Positions 1 through 7,431 of a stretch of 64,000 nt of DNA are shown here, one piece after another; the stretch's first letter is position 1, and each line of letters starts with the position of its first letter. Made by a program: the position numbers and the translations under genes. Source of the stretch: Halomonas organivorans (lineage in GTDB: Bacteria > Pseudomonadota > Gammaproteobacteria > Pseudomonadales > Halomonadaceae). The notes below the pieces were generated by a model. It had not been told where the DNA came from and ran no database searches. It was given only the letters and a program-made list of their open reading frames with translations. The stretch spans positions 62,001-126,000 of the forward strand of contig NZ_JACHXM010000006.1 in assembly GCF_014192055.1 (NCBI RefSeq), in the 5' to 3' direction.

Positions 1-550
1 ATTCCGGGCTGCCGTCGTCGAGGGTGAAGGCCTCCGGGTGGCGCGCCGCGGCCGCGAGGGCCTGCCACCAGGCCTCGCCCAGTGCCAGGCACAGCAGCAC
101 GATGCCGCCCAGCATGGCCGACTGCGGCAGCCACAGCGGGATGCTCAACAGGCCGTAGGAGGTCTCGCCGAAGGCGATGCTGTCGGCCAGCAGTCGATAC
201 GTATAGAAGGTCAGGTAGAGACACAGTGCCAGTGCCACGCTAAGGCAGGCGGCCTCGACGTAGACCCGCCGCCGGGCCGGCAGCCGGCCGATCAGCAGGG
301 TCACGCGTATGTGGGCGCCGTGGATGAAGGTATAGGCCAGCCCCAGAAAGGTGGCGCCGACCAGCAGGAACCCCGAGATTTCGGCCAGCCCCGGAATGGC
401 CAGGCCGATGCGCTCGCCGCCCAGGGCGGTGGCCACGAGATCGACGATCCGACCGATGATCTGCGCGGTAATCAGGGCGCAGATCAGCACCAGGCAGGTG
501 GCCGAGAGATAGCCCCCCAGTATGTAGAGGGGCCTGAGCCGATAGGTCAT
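1..550 (-). CDS. dctQ: TRAP transporter small permease DctQ (3' end cut by window edge)
   Basis: Small membrane subunit of a tripartite ATP-independent periplasmic transporter; with the large DctM subunit it uses the ion gradient to import an organic acid delivered by DctP. About 182 residues are visible without a stop codon, so the C-terminus lies outside the window. Four hydrophobic segments are visible, beginning near residues 10, 45, 85 and 125, the DctQ pattern. An ATG at 556 is also in frame, but the GAGG just upstream sits only 3 nt from it and 9 nt from the ATG at 550, so 550 is preferred. The gene follows dctP in the same direction, and dctM would be expected next, beyond the left edge. 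Confidence 0.85.
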   Translation of the reverse strand, partial: MTYRLRPLYILGGYLSATCLVLICALITAQIIGRIVDLVATALGGERIGLAIPGLAEISGFLLVGATFLGLAYTFIHGAHIRVTLLIGRLPARRRVYVEAACLSVALALCLYLTFYTYRLLADSIAFGETSYGLLSIPLWLPQSAMLGGIVLLCLALGEAWWQALAAAARHPEAFTLDDGSPE

Positions 551-605
551 GGTCATGGTCCTCGACGCCGGGTCCGGGGGCTTCCCGAGCCCGGCGGTTG
601 GCGTT

Positions 606-1607
606 CTACTGTTTGGAAGCCCGATAGGCCTCGAGGATGGCGGCGCCCTGCTTGCCGGCGCGCTCGGCCCATTCCTCGGTCATGGTGGTGCCGATCTCCT
701 CGAGCTTGGCGGCCAGCGCCGGCGTTGGCGTGGACACCTCGATGCCATGCTCCTGCAGCACCTTCAGCGCCTCGTCGGTCTCCTCGCGGCTCATTTCCCA
801 GCCGCGCTGCTCGGCGGCGTCGGCAGCGTCCAGCAGCGCCTGCCGGGTGGCGTCGTCGAGCTGCGAGAGGGCCCGCTCGCTGACGATCACCATGTTCTTG
901 GGCAGCCACAGCTGGGCGTGGTTGAAGTGGCTCAAGTAATCCCAGGCCTTGGTGTCGGCGCCGGTGGCCGGCGAGGTGATCATGGCGTCCACCCGCCCGG
1001 TGCTGAAGGCGGTGGGAATGTCCGGGACCTCGACCTGGGTGGGCACCGCGCCGGCCAGCTGGGCGAGCCGTTCGCTGGCGGCGTTATAGGCGCGCATGCT
1101 CAGGTTCTGCAGGTCCTCCGGGGCCTCGATCGGCTGCTTGGTGTAGATGCCCTGGGGTGGCCAGGGCACGGCGAACAGTAGCCGCAGGCCCTGGGCGGAC
1201 AGCTCCTCGGCGATGACCTCGCGGGAGGCGTCCCACAGGGCCTGGGCGTCGTCGTAGCTGGCCGCCAGGTAGGGTACGGAGTCGACCTCGAAGATGGGGT
1301 TCTCGTTGGCCAGTCGCGACATGATCAGCTCGCCGATCGGCACGATGCCGCGGCGCACCGAGTTCTTGATCTCGGCGTGGCCGATCAGCGATCCGTTGGA
1401 ATGCACGGTGATGTCCAGCTCGCCGTCGGTCGCCTCGCGCACGTCGTCGGCGAACTCTCGGATGTTGACGGTGTGGAAGGTGCGGTCGCCGTAGGGGGTG
1501 GGCATGTCCCACTCGGTGGCGGCCTGGGTCGAGACGGCCTGGGTGGCGAGGCCGGCGCCGAGCACGGCGGCGGTGGCCAGGCGGGGCAGAGCGTGACGCA
1601 GGGTCAT
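606..1607 (-). CDS. dctP: TRAP transporter substrate-binding protein DctP
   Basis: Periplasmic solute receptor of a TRAP transporter, 333 residues, the usual size. It opens with a Sec signal peptide (MTLRHALPRLATAAVLGAG..., probable cleavage after the Ala-rich stretch near residue 29). The mature part has the DctP fold signature, including the segment RVDAMITSPATGADT where TRAP receptors contact the substrate carboxylate. GAGAGGA lies 7 nt before the ATG. It is the first gene of the dctPQ(M) operon and is divergent from pxpABC across 228 bp, which suggests 5-oxoproline or a related acid as substrate. The substrate cannot be read directly from sequence. Confidence 0.9.
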   Translation of the reverse strand: MTLRHALPRLATAAVLGAGLATQAVSTQAATEWDMPTPYGDRTFHTVNIREFADDVREATDGELDITVHSNGSLIGHAEIKNSVRRGIVPIGELIMSRLANENPIFEVDSVPYLAASYDDAQALWDASREVIAEELSAQGLRLLFAVPWPPQGIYTKQPIEAPEDLQNLSMRAYNAASERLAQLAGAVPTQVEVPDIPTAFSTGRVDAMITSPATGADTKAWDYLSHFNHAQLWLPKNMVIVSERALSQLDDATRQALLDAADAAEQRGWEMSREETDEALKVLQEHGIEVSTPTPALAAKLEEIGTTMTEEWAERAGKQGAAILEAYRASKQ

Positions 1608-1835
1608 GGGCGAATCCTCTCGCGGGTCGGTGCGGGAAATGTCGTTGCTATCGACGTCGCTTGGTCTCGAGCGCTGTCGAATGACATGACAATGCCCTGA
1701 GCATAGCGGCTGCGGCCGCGAAGACCTCGGCGGCGACGGCGGCGTGAGTCAACGCTGTGCCGTCGGCGTCGGGGATGTCATGGCGTCGGCACCCTGATAG
1801 GTTATGGCCGACCAAACGTTTCAGCCGAGGTGCCT

Positions 1836-2588
1836 ATGAAGACCCTGTTGCTCAATGCCGATATGGGCGAAAGCTTCGGCGCCTGGACCATGGGCATGGA
1901 TGCCGAGGTGATGCCGCATGTGGACCTGGCCAACGTGGCCTGCGGGTTCCATGCCTCCGATCCGGACGTGATCCGCATGACGGTGCGCCTGGCGCGCAAG
2001 CACGGCGTCACCGTGGGAGCGCACCCGGCCTATCCCGACATGGTGGGCTTCGGCCGGCGTTCCATGGCCTGTACGCCGGAAGAGATCGAGAACCTGGTGC
2101 TGTATCAGGCCGGGGCCCTGGCGGGCGTGTGCCGCGCCGAAGGCCTGTCGCTCGGCTACATCAAGCCCCACGGGGCGCTTTACAACGACATGATGCGCGA
2201 CCCGGAGGTTCTGGCCGGCGTGATGCGGGCGCTGGTCGCCTTCGATCCCGAGCTGCCGCTGATGGTCATGGCCACCCGCGACAACTCTCAGGCCGAGGCC
2301 CTGGCCGCCGAGCACGGCGTCACCCTGTGGTTCGAGGCCTTTGCCGACCGCGCCTACGATGCCGAGGGGCGTCTGGTCTCGCGGCGCGAGTCGGGGGCGG
2401 TGCATCACGATCCCGAGACGATCGTCGACCAGGCGCGGCGCATCGCCCGCGGCCTGCCGCTGATCGCCCGCGACGGCAGCGAGTTGGTGCTGCGTGCCGA
2501 CACGCTCTGCGTGCACGGCGACAACGCCGAATCGATCGCCGCCATACGGGCCATCCGTGCAGCCTTGCACGAGCCGGAGGCCTCCTGA
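1836..2588 (+). CDS. pxpA: 5-oxoprolinase subunit A (LamB/YcsF family)
   Basis: Subunit A of the bacterial ATP-dependent 5-oxoprolinase, which opens 5-oxoproline (pyroglutamate) to glutamate together with PxpB and PxpC; cytoplasmic. The 250-residue product starts with the family hallmark NADMGESFG and carries the conserved [10 protein letters not shown] and CVHGDNAES segments. A GTG two codons upstream is possible, but GAGG overlaps it and sits 5 nt before the ATG chosen here. It is the first gene of a tightly packed operon; its TGA overlaps the pxpB ATG by one base. Confidence 0.95.
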   Translation: MKTLLLNADMGESFGAWTMGMDAEVMPHVDLANVACGFHASDPDVIRMTVRLARKHGVTVGAHPAYPDMVGFGRRSMACTPEEIENLVLYQAGALAGVCRAEGLSLGYIKPHGALYNDMMRDPEVLAGVMRALVAFDPELPLMVMATRDNSQAEALAAEHGVTLWFEAFADRAYDAEGRLVSRRESGAVHHDPETIVDQARRIARGLPLIARDGSELVLRADTLCVHGDNAESIAAIRAIRAALHEPEAS

Positions 2589-3310
2589 TGGCTGGCCGGA
2601 CGCTGCCACGCCTGGAAGCGGCCGGCCTGGACGGCTGGCTGGTCCGGCTGTTCGAGGCCATCGACGAGGCCAACCTGCCTTGGCTGACGGCCCTGGTGCG
2701 CGACTGCGAGACCGCCTTCGGCGAGGCGCTGGTCGACCTGGTGCCGTCCTACACCACCCTGCTGGTGGTCTTCGACCCGCTCGCGCTGACGCCCGCCGAG
2801 GCACGGCAGCGCCTATCCGCTGTACTGGCGAGCCTGACGCCCCACGATGACGCGGATCGCGAGGCGCCCTTGCGCGAGCTGCCGACCTGGTACGACGAGC
2901 GGATGGGACCGGAGCTGCCGCGGCTGGCCGAACGGGCAGGGATGAGCGTGGCCGATATCGTTGCCTGCCACGCCGGGGCCACCTACCGGGTCTATGCGCT
3001 GGGCTTCGCGCCGGGGTTCGCCTTTATGGGCAGTGTGGCGGAATGCCTCGAATGCCCTCGACTCGAGACGCCGCGCAAGAAGGTACCCGCCGGCAGCGTG
3101 GGTATCGCCGGGCGTCAGACCGCCGCCTACCCGGCCGTCTCGCCGGGCGGCTGGAACCTGATCGGGCGCACCTCGGCACGACTCTTCGATCGAGACCGCG
3201 AGGGGTTTGGCCTGCTGGCGCTGGGCGACCGGGTGCGTTTCGTGGCGGTGACGCGGGACGAGTTCGAGCGGCTGGGCGGCGATCCGCGCCCCATGGAGGC
3301 GGGACGATGA
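2588..3310 (+). CDS. pxpB: 5-oxoprolinase subunit B (KipI-like)
   Basis: Subunit B of 5-oxoprolinase, homologous to the allophanate hydrolase subunit 1 domain and to KipI; 240 residues. Conserved family segments include PSYTTLLVVFDP, GFAPGFAFMGS and TPRKKVPAGSVGIAGRQTA. Start and stop both overlap the neighbours (TGATG with pxpA, ATGA with pxpC), indicating translational coupling and fixed stoichiometry. The reading frame stays open far upstream through pxpA, but that part is antisense-free shadow; the ATG at the overlap gives the family length. Confidence 0.93.
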   Translation: MAGRTLPRLEAAGLDGWLVRLFEAIDEANLPWLTALVRDCETAFGEALVDLVPSYTTLLVVFDPLALTPAEARQRLSAVLASLTPHDDADREAPLRELPTWYDERMGPELPRLAERAGMSVADIVACHAGATYRVYALGFAPGFAFMGSVAECLECPRLETPRKKVPAGSVGIAGRQTAAYPAVSPGGWNLIGRTSARLFDRDREGFGLLALGDRVRFVAVTRDEFERLGGDPRPMEAGR

Positions 3311-4245
3311 GCGATTCGGTGACGGGGCTGCGCGTGGTACGAGCCGGTCCACTGGGGCTGCTTCAGGATGCCGGTCGCTTCGGCGTGCGTCGACTGGGGG
3401 TGACCCAGGGCGGGCCCGTCGACCTGCATGCCTGGGCCTGGGCCAATCGCCTGGCGGGCAACGCCTGGGGCGCGGCGGCCCTGGAGGTGACCCTCGGCGG
3501 CCTGACGCTCGAAGCCGAGCGAGACCTGACCCTGGCGGTGTGTGGTGCCGACCTGGGCGCGACGCTGGATGATGCTCCCTTGGCGTGCTGGCGGCGTTTC
3601 TCCATGCGCTCCGGCCAGATCCTTCGTTTCGCCCAGCCGATCAGCGGTCTGCGTGCCTACCTGGCCGTGGCCGGCGGCTTTCGCGCCGCGCCGGTGCTGG
3701 GCAGCATCAGCGCCGTGTCACGCGAGGGCCTGGGGGGGCACGACGGGCGCGGACGGCCGCTGGCCGCCGAGGATCTTCTGGCCGTCGCTCCGGAGGCGGG
3801 GCAGGGTAGCGGCGCGGCGGAGGTGCCGGGCGAGCACCGCCCTGACTATGAGGCCGTGCCGCGACTGGCCCTGATGCCCGGCGCCCAGATCGCCGACTTC
3901 GAGGGTGCAAGCCTGTTCGCGGCTTTCAACCGGCGTTGGACGGTCGACGATCGGGCCGACCGCATGGGCGTGCGGCTCACGGGGCCGCGGCTGCACTGCC
4001 GGTTGACGAGCATGATCTCGGAGGGCCTGGGGCTGGGCGCCGTACAGGTGCCGCCGGACGGCCAGCCCATCGCGCTGCTCAACGACCGCCAGACCATCGG
4101 CGGTTATCCTCGTCTCGGGGCCTTGACGCCGCTGGCCTGCGCGCGTCTGGCCCAGTGCCTGCCCGGCCGGGAGGTACGCCTGACGGCGGTGTCGGCCGAG
4201 CGGGCACTGGACGAGTACCGTCGTTTTCGCCGCCTCTTCGCCTGA
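3307..4245 (+). CDS. pxpC: 5-oxoprolinase subunit C (biotin-dependent carboxylase-like)
   Basis: Subunit C of 5-oxoprolinase, a member of the allophanate hydrolase subunit 2/urea amidolyase-like family; 312 residues. The N-terminus has the family signature GLLQDAGRFGVRRLGVTQGGPVD, split here as GLLQDAGRFG near residue 16 and GVTQGGPVD near residue 30. SEGLGLGAVQVPPDGQPI and the following GGYPRLG are also conserved. It overlaps pxpB by 4 nt (ATGA) and ends the operon, facing the ribbon-helix-helix gene. Confidence 0.93.
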   Translation: MSDSVTGLRVVRAGPLGLLQDAGRFGVRRLGVTQGGPVDLHAWAWANRLAGNAWGAAALEVTLGGLTLEAERDLTLAVCGADLGATLDDAPLACWRRFSMRSGQILRFAQPISGLRAYLAVAGGFRAAPVLGSISAVSREGLGGHDGRGRPLAAEDLLAVAPEAGQGSGAAEVPGEHRPDYEAVPRLALMPGAQIADFEGASLFAAFNRRWTVDDRADRMGVRLTGPRLHCRLTSMISEGLGLGAVQVPPDGQPIALLNDRQTIGGYPRLGALTPLACARLAQCLPGREVRLTAVSAERALDEYRRFRRLFA

Positions 4246-4255
4246 AGCCCGCAGC

Positions 4256-4474
4256 TCAGGCCCCCAGCCCGCTCTCGCGCAGCAGCTGGTCGATGCTGCG
4301 CTCGGCCCGGCGCAGGCCGGCGCCTTCGATCATCAGCTCGGTCTCCAGGCTGGCCAGTCCCTCGGCCACCAGGCGTTCGAGAAGTTCGCTGCGCGACAGG
4401 TTGCAGCGCTCGGCGAGACGGTCGAGGCGCATCTCCTGGTCGCGGGTCAGGCGCAGCAAGTGGGGCATGGGCAT
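4256..4474 (-). CDS. Small ribbon-helix-helix (CopG-like) protein
   Basis: A 72-residue protein with a beta-strand followed by two helices (HLLRLTRDQEMRLDRLAERC, then LSRSELLERLVAEGL), matching the ribbon-helix-helix DNA-binding fold of CopG/MetJ-type regulators. Its target is unknown. A longer frame upstream exists, but GAGGAG lies 8 nt before the ATG chosen here. It lies between pxpC (convergent) and the GntR regulator (same strand). There is no toxin-like partner, so a stand-alone regulator is more likely than an antitoxin. Confidence 0.7.
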   Translation of the reverse strand: MPMPHLLRLTRDQEMRLDRLAERCNLSRSELLERLVAEGLASLETELMIEGAGLRRAERSIDQLLRESGLGA

Positions 4475-4619
4475 GGCGAGCACTCCTCTATGGGCTATTC
4501 GGAGTGTCGCATCGCGCCGTGACAGGATCATGACGGTGAACGACATCGGCGTGCCGGATTCAGCCGGACTGCGTCGCTGGCCATGGCGCCGGCGAGGAAT
4601 GGCGGCGGCGGTTTGGCGT

Positions 4620-5306
4620 TCAGGCCAGGCCGCGCTGCTGCATGACGTCGAGGATGATCGGTACCGGCGTCATCAGGTGGTCGCGCATCATGTGGCGGGC
4701 TCGCTCGGTATCACGTGCCAGGATGACCTCGACCAGGGCAGCATGCTCCTGGCGTTTGCTCTCCAGGGCCTGTTCGGAGAATACCGTCTCGCATAGCCAC
4801 AGGTGACGATAGCGCTCGACCTGATCGAACAGATGCTGACGCAGCTGCATCAGGTGGGGAGAGTTGCAGCCGGCGGCGATGGCAGTATGGAACGCCTTGT
4901 GACGGGCGTCCCAGACGTCGAGCATCTCCTCCGCGGAGTGGACTTCCATGACCTTGGCCAGGGTGTGGGCCTTGGCCAGGATGTCGGCCTCCCAGGCATC
5001 GTCGCCGCGCTCGATGGCCAGCTCCAGCACCAGCCCCTCCAACTGGGCGCGGGCATCGTAGAGATCGGCCAGTTCTTCCCGGGACATCGTGGCGACGCGA
5101 TAGCCGCGCTGGCTGATGGCCACCACCAGGCGTTCGGCGACCAGTTGGGACAGCGCCTCGCGCAACGGGCCGATGCCCAGGTCGTAGCGTTCCTTCAGCC
5201 GGCTCATCAGCAGCTTCTCGCCGGGCTGGAAGACCCCGCGGATGATGTCGTGCTTGAGCCAGCTGTAGGCGCTGATGCCGAGATTCTGCTTGGGCGTGCT
5301 GTCCAT
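4620..5306 (-). CDS. GntR-family transcriptional regulator, FCD subgroup
   Basis: A 228-residue regulator with an N-terminal winged helix-turn-helix (about residues 12-78; core LKERYDLGIGPLREALSQLV) and a C-terminal all-helical FCD ligand-binding domain (about 85-215). The FCD metal/ligand residues appear as D-A-R at the start (LYDARAQLEG) and as the H in RHKAFHTAI and in RQEHAALV. Such regulators usually respond to small carboxylates. Its position beside pxpABC and dctPQ suggests that it controls 5-oxoproline uptake or degradation, but this is inference; CsiR-like dicarboxylate regulators look similar. Confidence 0.88.
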   Translation of the reverse strand: MDSTPKQNLGISAYSWLKHDIIRGVFQPGEKLLMSRLKERYDLGIGPLREALSQLVAERLVVAISQRGYRVATMSREELADLYDARAQLEGLVLELAIERGDDAWEADILAKAHTLAKVMEVHSAEEMLDVWDARHKAFHTAIAAGCNSPHLMQLRQHLFDQVERYRHLWLCETVFSEQALESKRQEHAALVEVILARDTERARHMMRDHLMTPVPIILDVMQQRGLA

Positions 5307-5431
5307 GGTGTGGCCGTTCCCGTGAATGGGCGATCATGATACCCGATCATCGCCACTCTCGAGAATCGTGGCCACTTCCCAAGACGATCGTCATCCCGGC
5401 AGATAGTGGATATTTTCTGCGAGCGTTGAGC

Positions 5432-6130
5432 TCAAAAGCGCAGTCTGGCGCCGCGTACCGGCGTCAGCCGACCATGATCGATGATCGGCCCGCTGGGCTT
5501 GCCCTCGGGGGCGCCGCCCTCGGGTTCGACGCTCACCGCCAGGTCAGCGGTCATCAGCCGCTCGCGAAGGGCGGCGTCGGGCCTCAGCAGCCGGGTACCG
5601 CGCTCGGGCAGCAGGCCGAGCGAGATCGGTGTGCCGTCGGCGACCAGCCACAGCTCGCCGGTCTGGTCGGCCCCCACGCGGTGCGGCTGCACGGCGCGTA
5701 CTCGCAGCGCTCCTTCTTCGGTGGCGCTGATGATCCAATCCGGGTTGCGCGACTCGTCGAGCACGACGTAGACGGCGGCCTCGTCCGGCGACGGGGCGGA
5801 AGGCGCGAGCCACAGCAGGGAAAACGCCATCGCCAGCACGGCGAAACCGCCGGCCAGAGCGCGCCACAGCGCCAGCGAACGCCAGCGCGCGGCGCCGGTG
5901 CGTTCGGCGATTGCCCGCCACACCGAGTCAGGAGGCGTTACCGGGTCCAACTGCTCGTTGAACAGCTGCAGGCGTTCCCGCCAGTCGGCGAGGTCGCGCT
6001 GCACGTCATGGCTGACCGCCAGCAGTGCCTCGAAGCGTGCCCGCTCGTCCGCGGACATCACGCCCAGGGCGTACTCTCCTGCCGCCAGATGGCGCTCGTC
6101 GGGGCGGCTCAGATCCCATTGGTCAGGCAT
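5432..6130 (-). CDS. Anti-sigma factor, RskA type
   Basis: Membrane-bound anti-sigma factor of 232 residues. The N-terminal ~85 residues resemble the anti-sigma domain (HLAAGEYALGVMSADERARF). One membrane helix follows at about 95-115, then a periplasmic RskA C-terminal domain (DEAAVYVVLDESRNPDWII...). It is expected to hold the ECF sigma factor inactive at the inner membrane. The start codon lies inside the 3' end of the sigma gene (22-bp overlap), so the two are translationally coupled. Upstream in-frame codons were rejected because they would extend deep into the sigma gene. Confidence 0.88.
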   Translation of the reverse strand: MPDQWDLSRPDERHLAAGEYALGVMSADERARFEALLAVSHDVQRDLADWRERLQLFNEQLDPVTPPDSVWRAIAERTGAARWRSLALWRALAGGFAVLAMAFSLLWLAPSAPSPDEAAVYVVLDESRNPDWIISATEEGALRVRAVQPHRVGADQTGELWLVADGTPISLGLLPERGTRLLRPDAALRERLMTADLAVSVEPEGGAPEGKPSGPIIDHGRLTPVRGARLRF

Positions 6131-6654
6131 GACTTCAACCTCTCGAGTCCGCGTCGAATCCAGCTCTTCACCGTGCCCAGCGGCTGGGCCACTCGTTCGG
6201 CCAGTTCGCCGTGGGTCAGTCCCTGGAAATAGGCGAGCTCCATGGCCTGGCGCTGCTCCTGGCCGAGGACCGCCAGGCAATCGTGCAATGCCTGGGCGCT
6301 CTGCAGGGCCACGCTATCGTCCTCCGGCCGGTGGCCGCCGTCGAGGGCGTCCACCGCGGCTTCGTCCCCTTCGGGCCGGCGGCGACGCAGCCAGTCGATG
6401 CCGACGTTGCGGGCCAGGGTGGACAGCCAGGTCATCGGCCGAGCGCGATCGGGATCATAGTGGTCGGCCGACTGCCAGGCGCGCAGGTAGACCTGCTGCA
6501 AGCAGTCCTGGGCGGCCGTCTCTTCCCTGACGATACGCAGCAGCTGCGCATACAGACGCGCACTGGTGGCGCGATAGAGGCGGGACAGGGCGCGATGCTC
6601 GCCTCGGGCACAGCCGGCGAGATCGTCGAGGAGTCGTTGTGACGGATCACTCAT
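6109..6654 (-). CDS. ECF RNA polymerase sigma factor (SigK-like)
   Basis: Extracytoplasmic-function sigma factor of 181 residues. Sigma region 2 spans about 15-85 (ending in RPMTWLSTLARNVGIDWLRR) and region 4 about 110-175, with the helix-turn-helix LTHGELAERVAQPLGTVKSW that reads the -35 element. It is co-transcribed with the RskA-type anti-sigma gene and is divergent from a secreted fasciclin protein. This is the same trio as SigK-RskA-MPT70/83 in mycobacteria, so the fasciclin gene is the obvious first target. Confidence 0.92.
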   Translation of the reverse strand: MSDPSQRLLDDLAGCARGEHRALSRLYRATSARLYAQLLRIVREETAAQDCLQQVYLRAWQSADHYDPDRARPMTWLSTLARNVGIDWLRRRRPEGDEAAVDALDGGHRPEDDSVALQSAQALHDCLAVLGQEQRQAMELAYFQGLTHGELAERVAQPLGTVKSWIRRGLERLKSCLTNGI

Positions 6655-6743
6655 GCCGCGTCCTTGGGCTGGGGGCGAAGGCCCTTGATGGTCTCGGGTG
6701 GGGGACCGGGAGTAAACCTCGGGCCGTCAACGCACCGTTGCTG

Positions 6744-6770
6744 CATCCATCTCGCGTCCGGATGCGTATT
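6744..6770 (+). promoter_or_regulatory. Possible ECF-sigma promoter of the fasciclin gene
   Basis: CATCCA (6744-6749) is followed after 15 bp by CGTATT (6765-6770). This resembles the CCATCC/CGAAT pattern of SigK-type ECF promoters and lies about 50 bp before the fasciclin start. The segment also contains an inverted repeat, GCATCC/GGATGC (6743-6748 and 6760-6765). It is a single-site match by eye and remains tentative. Confidence 0.3.
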
Positions 6771-6822
6771 CCTCCATGAGCCTTCCCGATGGAAGGCGAC
6801 ATCCCGACAAGGAGAGATCGCC

Positions 6823-7380
6823 ATGAATACCCTTAATCGTTTCCTCTGTAGCTTCCTGTGCACGGCGGCCCTGGCCGCGGGTCAGGCCCAGGCCGACCAT
6901 GGTCCGACCAGCGTTGGCGGGGCGTCGATGCTGCCCGAGCGCAATATCGTCGAGAACGCGGTGAATTCTGCCGACCACGAGACCCTGGTGGCCGCCGTCC
7001 AGGCGGCGGGGCTGGTCGACACGTTGAAGGGCGATGGTCCCTTCACCGTCTTTGCGCCGGTCGATGCCGCCTTCGATCGTCTGCCCGATGGCACCGTCCA
7101 GTCGCTGCTCGAGCCGCAGAATCGCGACAAGCTGCAGGCGCTGCTTACCTACCATGTGGTGCCTGGCCGACTGACCAGCGAGGATCTGCATGAGGCCGTC
7201 ATGGAGCGCGGCGATGCGGCAAGCTTCGAGACCGTGCAGGGCGAGCGGCTGACGGTGGTGCCGAATGGCAACAACCTGATGCTGATGGATGCCCAGGGCC
7301 ACAGCGCCGATATCACCATCGTCGATGTTGCCCAGGCCAACGGCGTGATCCACGTCATCGACCGGGTGATGATGCCCTGA
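6823..7380 (+). CDS. Secreted fasciclin (FAS1) domain protein
   Basis: A 185-residue exported protein: signal peptide (about residues 1-25, ending AQA) followed by one FAS1 adhesion domain. Visible FAS1 hallmarks are LVAAVQAAGLVDTLKGDGPF, FTVFAPVDAAFDRLP, the LTYHVVPG (H2) box and VIHVIDRVMMP at the C-terminus. FAS1 proteins act at the cell surface or in the periplasm in adhesion or envelope functions; the exact role here is unknown. AGGAGA lies 8 nt before the ATG; an in-frame start farther upstream lacks a ribosome site and would disrupt the signal peptide. It is divergent from the ECF sigma/anti-sigma pair. Confidence 0.92.
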   Translation: MNTLNRFLCSFLCTAALAAGQAQADHGPTSVGGASMLPERNIVENAVNSADHETLVAAVQAAGLVDTLKGDGPFTVFAPVDAAFDRLPDGTVQSLLEPQNRDKLQALLTYHVVPGRLTSEDLHEAVMERGDAASFETVQGERLTVVPNGNNLMLMDAQGHSADITIVDVAQANGVIHVIDRVMMP

Positions 7381-7398
7381 ACCAGCGGTACCCGCTGC

Positions 7399-7427
7399 CC
7401 GAAGGCCGGCCGGGTGCCGGCCTTCGG
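7399..7427. terminator. Hairpin between convergent fasciclin and SulP genes
   Basis: A 12-bp perfect GC-rich stem (CCGAAGGCCGGC with its complement) closes a 5-nt loop between the two stop codons. No U-run follows on either strand, so it may act as a weak bidirectional terminator or protect the 3' ends. Confidence 0.6.
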
Positions 7428-7431
7428 CACG

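Noticed and set aside
1757-2587. Upstream extension of the pxpB frame through pxpA
   Set aside because: Arg-rich out-of-frame reading of pxpA; the ATG at the pxpA stop gives the normal PxpB length.
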